23,011 nt of DNA. Origin: Stephanodiscus triporus (taxonomy: Eukaryota; Bacillariophyta; Thalassiosirophyceae; Thalassiosirales; Thalassiosiraceae). This document shows positions 1-8,050 of this stretch, in pieces (the first letter of the stretch is position 1; each line of letters starts with the position of its first letter). The notes below the pieces were generated by a model that saw only the letters and a program-made list of their open reading frames with translations, did no database searches and was not told where the DNA came from. Location of the stretch: assembly GCA_036939755.1 (NCBI GenBank), contig JALLAZ010000435.1:1-23011 (forward strand), in the 5' to 3' direction. A program made the position numbers and the translations under genes.

Positions 1-114
1 ATTTGCTCCGCGGGGCGCTCATTTAGGGGGGAAAATGAGCAAGCGCCCCTCGGGCTCATCATAGAGATCATCCCCAATAAAAGAGGAGACATCAATATCC
101 AAACCGTAAAAGCC

Positions 115-2923
115 ATGTCCCACCTAGTGGGCCGGACCATCTCGGCCTCGGAGAGGAACAATGATGCCGCGAATTACGCTCCTCGCCGGACAACGGGCGG
201 GGGCGACTTCAATCCGGATGGCGACGAGGACGACGACTACGACGCCTACGACGACGACCGGCCGACCATCGCCACCGACGACGCCGCGAGGCAATACGAC
301 ATCACGCAACTTTACAACCTCGTGGATAAGAACGCCATGAAGGGCGTGTCCCTCCAGCAGGGGGGGGAGGGGCCATACGACAATTCTCGTTCCCCCGCCG
401 AGCTCGCTAAGACCCGCGACGTCCTCTGGTCCGACGTGCGATCGTGGATCGCCAACCATCCCGACCCCCGAGATCGACGCGAGGCCGCGACGCACACGGA
501 CGGCAAATTCCTGACCACGGCCCTTCACGTGGCGTGCAAGCTTTCGGACCCGCCCTCGGACGCGGTCAACGCGCTGATCGAGTGCGCGCCGGAGGTCGCG
601 AGCTGGCCGGACTCGCAGGGCTGGCTGCCGTTGCACTACGCGTGCGCGTGCGGCGCGAGCATCACGATCCTCGGATTGCTCGTGAGGGCGTATCCGGAGG
701 GGAAGGTGCGGCAGGACAAGCGATACCGCACGCCGTTGCACTTCGTGTTCTACAGGAGGGACGGCGGCGGCGGCGGGGGAGGGGGGAGGAATCGGGACGG
801 GAGTGGGCCGGCGACGCACTCGGGGGGGGGAGGGGGCGGAGACGCGGACGACGACGACGACGACGATAGCGTCGGGAATACCATGCCCGAGATCGTTCGT
901 CTGCTCGCCGACTCCGGCGCGGCCGAGCTACAGGACGAGGGGGGGATGCTCCCGTTGCACTACGCGTCGGCGTACGGCACGACTCGCGAGGTCCTCGAGG
1001 TGCTGCTCGAGAGTTACCCCGAATCGATAACGAGGACGGAAAACAAGGGACGGAATCCCCTACACCTTGCCATGGTCAACGCCCACCGTCAGTCGTCGCC
1101 GAAGGTGGTGGGATTCCTGCTGGAGAGGAACGCGGACGACATCGTCAACGTATACGACAACGACAATCACCTGCCCATACACCTCCTTGCAATGGCGTCG
1201 AAGTTCCCGCCGGAGAAGAGTTCGGAGCGCAAGAATGCCGCCGACTGCCTCACGCTGTACCTTGGCGCGAAACCAAAGGCTTCGGCGGACTTCCTTACGG
1301 CGATACAGACCCTACCCGAGTGGCTGCGGGACATCGCGGTGATCAGCGATCATATGCAGGACGTGAGTGTAAAATTTTTCGTCGTGTTTATCGATGGTAT
1401 TGCTTCATACCTCACCCTCTCTCTCGCGCGCGCACTCCTGCCCCATCGCTCGTTTAAAGATCCTGAATCAAAGGATCGTGATGAGATTCCCGACTATGAT
1501 TCTCATCCTCGACCTGATGTTCCTCCTCCTGGCTATCGTGCTGTTCCAGATATCGTCCAGCCGTGAAATCGATTACCTCTTCACGGAGGAGCAGGATCCG
1601 ACGGTGCTCCCGCAGAGCCACTTGCCCGTGATCTTCACCCTCGTCTGCGGCGCGTACTTTTTGCTGCGTGAGATCGTCCAGGTCCTGTCGCTGGTAGCGC
1701 TCGGCAACTTCAGTTCCTGGGTGTGGGACATGTCCAACTGGCTGGACGTGCTGAACATCTTCTTCATCTTCTTCTTCGGCGCCATCATGCTCACGAACGA
1801 ACCTTTGATGTCCACGGAGGCATTCCGAAGCGGTGTGGCGGTCACCAAGGGCATACTCTGGATGTCCGTTATCAGCTTCCTCAAGAGCACGCAGGTTGAA
1901 TTCTCGGTCTTCGTAAGCGGAGTCTTCTACGTCGTGCAGCGCCTCGCGGCCTTCATCTTGGCGTTGCTTGTCATATTGCTCATGTTTGCCCAGATGTTCT
2001 ACATCGTGTACGCTGAGTCGGAAATGTGCCAGTGTACGTCAGAAAACGAAGACGCCAATCCCTTTCCCCACTGTACCTTCCCAAATTCTCTTTTGAAGGT
2101 ATTTACCATGATGATGGGAGAGATCGGGAACGAGATGAGGTATAGCACCCTGCCGGTGGCGCAATTTTTATACGTGGCGTACTCCTTCCTGGTCATCATC
2201 CTGCTTAGCAATGTCCTCATTGCCATTGTCACTGACTCGTACGGTTTTGTCAAGAACGAGCGCGCCGCTATGGTGTTCTGGTCGAACCGACTCGACTTCG
2301 TCGCAGAGATTGACGCCATCAAGAACATCGGCAGCTCGATCAAGAAGTACTTCAGTCCGGGTGGCGCGGGAGCGGCAGGCGCGCCCAGGAGGGTAAGGGA
2401 GACAGACGGCGAGCCGATACCTATAATCGATGAGAGGCTCAGGAACGTGGACGTCTTTCGCAACGCCTGGAAAAGCCTGATGGATCTTTTCGATCCGCAC
2501 ATGGACGATTCGTACGACGTCAGCCCGTCGTCGTTCGAATTCTGGTGCTACATCCTGGTGCGTCTCGCGGCCGTGTTCATCGTGATACCCGTGTGGCTGC
2601 TCGTCGGCCTCGCCAGCGCCGGGTGGCTGTGGCCGCCCCAGGTGCGAGAGTACCTCCTGAAGCAGAAGAAGGTGGCGATATCCCGCGCGGACATGGCCGA
2701 GCAGGTCACGACCCAGATGACGGAGCTCCAGAACGAGATATGGAATCTCCGCGCGGAAATCAGGGGGGAGATGAAGAACGACAGGAAGGAGGTCCTACAG
2801 GTCAAGGCGGAGGTGGAGGCGGTCCAGGCCGAGGTCATGGCGGACCTGTTGCAGGTGAAGGAAATCATGGTTACGTTGTTGGAGATGAGTAAAGATCACC
2901 TCAGATCGGGAAATCGCAGATAA
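115..2923 (+). CDS. Ankyrin-repeat TRP-like cation channel, two exons (5' end possibly partial)
   Basis: Exons 115-1362 and 1460-2923; the 97 bp intron (GTGAGT donor, AAAG acceptor, phase 0) joins ...HMQD to ILNQR and gives 903 residues. Residues about 130-370 carry ankyrin repeats (LPLHYACACG near 170, TPLHFVF near 206, LPLHYASAYG near 277, NPLHLAM near 314, LPIHLLAM near 352), interrupted at about 217-252 by a poly-Gly/poly-Asp insert. Exon 2 gives hydrophobic segments at about 429-446, 472-494, 508-527, 541-556 and 574-600, a pore-like MMMGEIG near 630 and an S6-like helix at 650-677, the layout of the ion-transport/TRP family. A further hydrophobic segment (776-805) and a coiled coil (820-895) end the protein; the latter could mediate assembly. 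Expected role: plasma- or endomembrane cation channel; ion and stimulus cannot be read. The frame is open from base 1 to the ATG at 115 with no stop, so the true start may lie upstream of the window. Confidence 0.85.
763..872 (+). repeat. GGC/GGGG and GAC triplet-rich tract inside the channel gene
   Basis: Runs of GGC/GGG triplets are followed by GAC triplets. They encode consecutive Gly and then Asp stretches between two ankyrin repeats. The purity of the triplets suggests replication-slippage expansion, so length is likely to vary between strains. Confidence 0.75.
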
Positions 2924-3002
2924 TGTTCATGTATATACTCATACACGTCAATGTTCTGAGTGTAAAGTAGAAGTGTTTTTAATGACAAAAACTGATGTCT
3001 AT

Positions 3003-4455
3003 CTACGGCCAAGTTGCCTTATTGTATGGCCAGCCCTTCTCTCTCATCATTTCTAACCACCGCTGAGATAGATCGCCAAATCTATCGACTTGATGCACCT
3101 GTGCCGACGGCGTCCCATCGAGGTTTAATATCATACCAGTTTCGGGATCGAGGAGGCTAGTGGTGTCTTTTGGTGCCCCGAATCCAGGCCGCTCCGGTAT
3201 CCACCTCTGCCATACATCGTCCTTGACGTAATAATTGACACGTTCCGGACAGGGTACTGGCCATGGCTTGCACCCAATCGTTTCCGATACATTTTTATAT
3301 ATTCTACTCGCCTGTACTCCCACGACATGAATCGGCCCCGTCCGATGCGGAATCGCCTTCGCATTTACAACGGTACCCTTCTCGGTCGTGTAGTTCAGCT
3401 GATTGGTGTAATACAGGTAGTTGTGTATCGATTGATCGTCCCCGACCATGTTAAAATTACATTTCTTTGTATTCTTCCAATGCTTTATCTCGGTTGTCAT
3501 CGCACGCAGGTACTCGAGTATCCCTTCTCGGGACCCCATGGTACTACCGCTGCAAAGCACTGTAGGTGAGGGGTGGGGGGGAAGAAAAGCCACGTTCAAT
3601 TACTGTCCAGGGCTAAAAAAAGAGATGCGAGGAAGAAAAATGAAACAAACTCACTGGGTTGGTGCGGTTCAAAGGTATATCCACGGCATATTGGCACAGG
3701 ATCATTATTCAGCCAATGCGAGGCATCATGTACTCCATCCACCAGCTCCTCGAACACCATAATGGGATACTGCTGCCTCAATTTCACGGCTGTAGCGAAA
3801 GGATCTGTGTTTGTTTGTAGAGCGTTACGTAAGTGTGCAATTTCATGATGACGATTGTCAGCTTATGAAATGGTGTCGTCTGCCACGCAAAATGATAATA
3901 TGGCATGACCTCACCAGCCTGAAAGTAAGCATCTCTGAAATCCGTCAACATTATCCCATCCGTACAGCTCGTGCAATTTTCGATCCAATCCCTATAAAGG
4001 AAGAATCGCGCGTGCGAAGTTTTGTATTCGTGATAGCTCCCCGGATCCCCCCGTACGATGGGCTTGATCGTGACATTTTGCGACGACAGATAATCGACGA
4101 CATCCTCCCCGGCATCATCATTGATCCCTAGGACGATGTGCCCCGAATATCCAGTGGCGCGGAGGCTGCCCACGAAGATTTGATATTCGCCCTGGTACAT
4201 GTTGGTCGCCATGGCCAGCACGGCCGAACGAGACGATCGCCACGGAGCGGAGCCGCGGCGATCGGTGGCGTCGTCGTTCGTCGACGGCGGAGGCGCGTCC
4301 CCTCCTCCGGCCGACGACCCTATGCCGTACTCGGTTAGGCGGGCCGTCCGCGATAATGCAATCAGTGCAAAGCACAGCGGCAGGTATAAGGCGAGTAACT
4401 CCCTCGGCTGTCTGCGGCCGGTCGTCATGCTGCGGCTGCTGCGGCCGGTCGTCAT
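3003..4455 (-). CDS. Putative type II Golgi glycosyltransferase-like protein, three exons
   Basis: Exons 4455-3915, 3804-3655 and 3559-3003, with introns of 110 and 95 bp (donors GTGAGG and GTGAGT, acceptors ACACAG and CTACAG), give 415 residues. The splices restore D-P-F-A-T after DFRDAYFQA (172-180) and P-M-L-C-S-G-S-T-M-G after HQP. A short basic N-terminus is followed by one hydrophobic segment (20-34), then a Ser/Asp linker and a globular domain: a type II signal-anchor layout. DFRDAYFQ resembles the acidic nucleotide-sugar/metal site of GT-A enzymes. CSGSTMGSREG (233-243) and GDDQSIHNYLYY (270-281) look like conserved C-terminal catalytic blocks of an algal glycosyltransferase-like family. 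Two N-glycosylation-type sites (NVT, NCT) are visible in exon 1. The sugar donor and acceptor cannot be told. Fold assignment is inference; the exon structure is strongly supported. Confidence 0.75.
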
Positions 4456-4460
4456 GCTGC
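4412..4460. repeat. 28-bp-spaced direct repeat over the start codon of the glycosyltransferase-like gene
   Basis: The sequence TGCGGCCGGTCGTCATGCTG occurs twice, 28 bp apart. Read on the minus strand it encodes MTTGR twice (residues 1-5 and 10-14), so either ATG (4455 or 4428) could start the protein. Confidence 0.8.
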
Positions 4461-4555
4461 TTGAGTTCTGGAGTTCGTCTGCTGGGGAGTCATTGGGATG
4501 CGGCCTCGGTCAGTCTGGCCCTCACCCAATGTTTCATGTTTCTCCTTCCCTGATA

Positions 4556-4685
4556 CTACAGATTTCCATTCAATTGCCACTTTTTACATAAATCGGAGAT
4601 TTTTTACACGCCCTACTTAAAAAATCTCCTGCGTATGTAAAAAATCTCCCTGTAGCTTTTAGCATAGGAATCAGACTGCGCCTTA
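4556..4685 (+). repeat. Left TIR of the 3.26 kb element, with three subterminal motifs
   Basis: This arm is the reverse complement of 7689-7817 with scattered differences. It contains the 13-base motif GGAGATTTTTTAC at 4595-4607 (direct), a near copy TTAAAAAATCTCC at 4617-4629 (inverted) and GTAAAAAATCTCC at 4637-4649 (inverted). The repeated motif resembles the multiple transposase-binding sites found in the ends of some DNA transposons. Confidence 0.85.
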
Positions 4686-4845
4686 GAGACCGAAAAACGA
4701 AGGGAGCAGAACCAACTTGTTGACGCATGGAAGAGAGAATAGGGAATAACGCAATGGATGCTGAGGGTGCTCGTACAGCTGGAAGCAGAGGCAGAGGTGT
4801 AGGGGGGCGTGGGGGAGAAAGAGGCCGTCATTTTCAAACTGGGCG

Positions 4846-6056
4846 TTGGCACGAGCCCTCCTCGTCATCGTCGTCGTCACCGGCGGAGCAGGAGAGCGGC
4901 AGGGGGGCCGACTCGTTGTCGCGCTGGACGGCGATTCGGGATGCGACAACAAGGAACGTGCAAGCGACCTCATTGCCGTGGAACTCGATCTGGACACCGA
5001 TGGCAATACGATGACGACCGTGGCGCCGGCCAATCCTGCGGAAGGAGACGACTGACTAAGATGACTACGGGGGGAACAGGACAACGAAAACAGCGAAAAT
5101 GACATCCTCCCCCGATTGCGCTGCTCCTCGATGACTACCATCCCTCCACCCCCGGAACCAACGGCGTCGATACCATCCCGGCCAGTCCCAATGCTGTGCC
5201 ATCGCCCGCCCATCCCATCCTCATCGGTCTCCCCCCCCTGCCACCCCCCCCCGACGCAGGGTGCTACGACATCCACTCCTGACCCCACTGACGAGGCTGC
5301 CATGGGACAAGATCATCTCCGCGACCGGCTCGTGCAATGTGTTCTTCAATTGTTGATACATCATGCAAAAGGTGGAGGACGAGGTTTGGGAGGAACGCCG
5401 TTTGACAACAGAGGGTGGGGAGATCAACTTGTCGTTGTTGTACCCCACATCCGTGGGACGGGACAACAGGTATGTCAATCTGAGCCTCGGTCATGAGGAG
5501 TGCAAGGGGTTCGAGTTGTACGAGTGCTGCGCTAAGGGGGAAGACGACGCATGCCACGTCGTCGTCAACAACAACAACGACGACAACAACAACGAGGAGG
5601 AGGAGGATGAAAAGGAGGTGCAGGGCAGATGATGCAACGCAGACGAATTCTTGAAATTGGGATTCGACTGCTGCTGCTTGATGTTGGAGGAGGACGACGA
5701 CAATGCCAAGGAGGTGGTGAATACGATTTCTTGAGGTCCCCTGCTGATCATGCTGGAAGATGAACGGTCGGGCATGGACATCGCCGCCTACTACAACAAG
5801 GAGGAAGGAGGAGGAAGAGGAGGTGGAAGGGGTGGAGAGTCATTGGGAACTGGTGAAACAACCAGCTGACAATGATGCGGTCAGGGGTATCGTATCATCT
5901 CGTCAATCGATTGAAAGGTGAAGTCAGCTGGAAGAAATTCGAACCCTTCATTGGATATGATGCTGTTCCGCACAATGTTCAACGAATGATTGTTTCGAGG
6001 GATAGGATGCGAATACTGTTGTTTGAAATGTACAAATTGATTCTGTTGTTATGTTA
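4846..6056 (+). pseudogene. Decayed plus-strand coding remnant inside the 3.26 kb element
   Basis: No single frame is open, but successive frames read like protein. One is an acidic stretch (VALDGDSGCDNKERASDLIA, near 4915-4975). It is followed by a Pro-rich stretch (LLLDDYHPSTPGTNGVDTIP, near 5120-5180), a stretch ending in NLSLGHEECKGFELYECC (near 5480-5530) with an Asn/Asp/Glu run, and a last segment from 5872 (SWKKFEPFIGYDAVPHNVQ). Frame switches between them imply frameshifts or unrecognised introns. I do not recognise the family. The acidic and Asn-rich low-complexity parts could also arise from triplet repeats alone, so the coding interpretation is tentative. Confidence 0.35.
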
Positions 6057-6926
6057 AAGGTAAGAAATAGTGTACCTTGCAAGCCCGGATTAAGTGATTG
6101 GTTTAAAAGGTACATGTACATCTAGTTAGACAGTATTTAAGCAGTTGTGTGAGTTTCGTTATTACCAATCGAATTGCATCAAGTCCAAACTATTCTCTTC
6201 CGGTTTCCCAACCTCATCATCTTGCGAAGGAATCGGAATCTGCTTCCTGCCGATTGGCGACCCAGACAGGATGTCCGCCATGATCACGCATTTGCTGTAT
6301 TCGTCCATCTGCTTCGCACGCACCGGCACAACGTCACGACAATCCACGCCGGGTCAAGGAGAGTGAACAGATTCTCAAGAATCAATGGTTGATTGTTTTC
6401 CCCATCCCCTTGAGCAGCGTGCCCTTGTGGTCATTCTCCGGATGCAGGTCTTTGATCCGCTGCTGGTATTTGGCATCGGGATTGTCCCCGGCAAAACCCA
6501 ACAGATGCTTGGTGGTGGCATTCAAGCAGCTCGTCTCGGCCTCCCTCTTGAGTCTCATCATGTCCTCCATTTCCCTCATTTCCTCCTGCATGCGGTTGTA
6601 CTACGCGATTTCCTTCCGCGCCTCCTCCTCCTCCATGTCAATGTTGAACGCATTCAGCTTCTCCGCTAGTTGCAAATCTCTCAACGGCTTCAGCACAAAC
6701 AACGACACGTTGGATATCACATTGACGGCCGTGCCCAGTCTCTGCTTGATTCGTTGTCTATCCACCTGCACTATCTGATTCTTGATACGCTTTCTCTCAA
6801 TGATGCCATCGTCCTCTGCATGCTTGGCATTGACGTATCCGCCGGTCCCACATCCCGATTCCCCTCCCCCCTCCGCCAGATACTCGACCAACCTTGCCTG
6901 AAAATTGCTCTGCATGCCAAAGTAGG

Positions 6927-6968
6927 TGGCCTCCAATCACTTCTTGGTGGCCTCCAATTGCTTCTCGA
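6927..6968. repeat. 21-bp in-frame tandem duplication carrying a stop codon
   Basis: GGTGGCCTCCAATCACTTCTT is followed directly by GGTGGCCTCCAATTGCTTCTC. On the minus strand both encode LEATKK-like heptads. One copy has TGA where the other has a CAA codon, so the stop arose by point change after duplication. Confidence 0.7.
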
Positions 6969-7337
6969 CAAATTGGGACCAATTCCCATGTGCCTTTTTG
7001 CTTGAGCTCCATGTCCTTGCCGCCGAAACGAACGTCCTGCCCTCCAGAGTTGACACCGATCCAGGAAGGCCAAGGGTAAGATTGTCGTTCCAGAGCTTCC
7101 TGCATGCCGAATCCTCATTGTAGAAGTCCTCATTTGTCATATCGGCGAGGTCTACTCGTCCCCCGATTCTCCCGCCCCCTCGCTCATGCCCCGCCCATGA
7201 GGAGGAACTCAACAAACTCTCCATACTCTCCCTGCGGATGGTTGCTCTCGAACTTGAAGAGAGCGTCGTACCGCACCGCCGTCCCACCCATCGGCATGCC
7301 GCGTCTGCCTCCGATTTTAGTCGCCTGCATTCCTTTT

Positions 7338-7490
7338 GATCCTCCTTGGTCCTCCTCCCGCCGCGCATCCGCCGCCGTCAACGGTCCCCCCTTGTCCTCA
7401 CCCTCCTCCGATATTGATCCTCCTTGGTCCTCCTCCCACCGCGCATCCGCCGCCGTCAACGGTCCCCCCTTGTCCTCACCCTCCTCCGAT
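7338..7490. repeat. 78-bp tandem duplication
   Basis: Two near-identical 78 bp units begin at 7338 and 7416, each starting GATCCTCCTTGGTCCTCCTC. On the minus strand each encodes 26 residues including SEEGEDKGGPLTAADAR. The unit is a multiple of three and keeps the frame, consistent with expansion while the remnant was still coding. Confidence 0.85.
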
Positions 7491-7688
7491 TGATCCACGA
7501 TGTCATTGTCATCGACCTCCTCCTCGTCCTCATCCTCCCCTCGCCACGATCCCGCCTCCTTCGGAACTCCCCCGCCGCCGCGCAACCTCTCGTCCCCTGG
7601 CTGCGACCCGCGCGGCGGCAGCCTCCTCGGCACCATGGATCCGACCGCCGTCGGAGCGGACACGGCGGGCGATCGAAGCAGCAATAAT

Positions 7689-7817
7689 TAAGCGGCAAAC
7701 TGATTCCTATGCGAAAAGCTACAGGGAGATTTTTTACATACAGAGGAGATTTTTTTTCGTAGGGTGTGTAAAAAATCTCCGATGATGTAAAAGTGGCAAT
7801 TGAATGGAAATCTGTAG
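7689..7817 (-). repeat. Right TIR of the 3.26 kb element, with three subterminal motifs
   Basis: Inverted partner of 4556-4685. The 13-base motif is at 7725-7737 (direct), 7745-7757 (direct, degenerate 3' end) and 7768-7780 (inverted). Number, spacing and orientation mirror the left arm. The arm lies about 230 bp upstream of the importin start codon, so it is likely part of, or next to, that promoter. Confidence 0.85.
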
Positions 7818-8050
7818 TAATGCGTCCAGAAGCGTCGTACGCACGTAGAATACCATCGTCGGAATTTCATATCTTGACCGGACGATGGACAGACACTACT
7901 ACTCTATTCCCCACCCCGCGCCAGCACCGTTCATCTTTTTGTTCACTTCTCTCCGAAAAAAAATGCGTTTGTTCCACCTTCTTCGCGCTAAACTCGTGCT
8001 CATTATTTATGGTAAATAATATTGTCGGAGATAAATTTACTTGTCGAACC

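Larger units (their letters stand above)
6162..7633 (-). pseudogene. Decayed minus-strand coding remnant inside the 3.26 kb element
   Basis: From 7368 down to 6382 one frame is open apart from two in-frame stops, TGA at 6939-6937 and TAG at 6603-6601, giving about 329 codons. The upstream part is in another frame from an ATG at 7633 and includes an acidic segment with two 26-residue repeats. The join needs a frameshift near 7190; another near 6350 leads to the last segment, ending ...EENSLDLMQFDW. The product would have an acidic N-terminus, a middle part (NEDFYNEDSACRKLWNDNL) and a C-terminal Glu/Met/Arg-rich coiled coil (MQEEMREMEDMMRLKREAE). DNA-binding accessory proteins of DNA transposons can look like this, but I see no diagnostic domain. 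It converges with the plus-strand remnant, a two-gene layout reminiscent of PIF/Harbinger elements. Confidence 0.5.
4556..7817. mobile_element. 3.26 kb TIR element with TA target duplication, no recognisable transposase
   Basis: Inverted arms of about 130 bp (4556-4685 and 7689-7817) end in CTACAGATTTCC and GGAAATCTGTAG and are directly flanked by TA (4554-4555, 7818-7819), as for Tc1/mariner-type insertion. The arms match through their inner ends (..CTTA / TAAG..). The interior holds two convergent decayed coding remnants (plus strand, about 4846-6056; minus strand, about 6162-7633). No DDE-type block, reverse transcriptase or integrase motif was seen, so this is a non-autonomous or decayed element, or one of an unfamiliar family. 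It separates the start of the glycosyltransferase-like gene (4455) from that of the importin gene (8051). Confidence 0.85.

Noticed and set aside
124..819. Antisense frame opposite the ankyrin region
   Set aside because: Arg/Val-rich shadow of the coding strand and its GAC/GGC repeats.
7793..8050. In-frame N-terminal extension of the importin gene
   Set aside because: It overlaps the transposon TIR, lacks importin similarity and precedes a good ACCATGG start at 8051 where family similarity begins.
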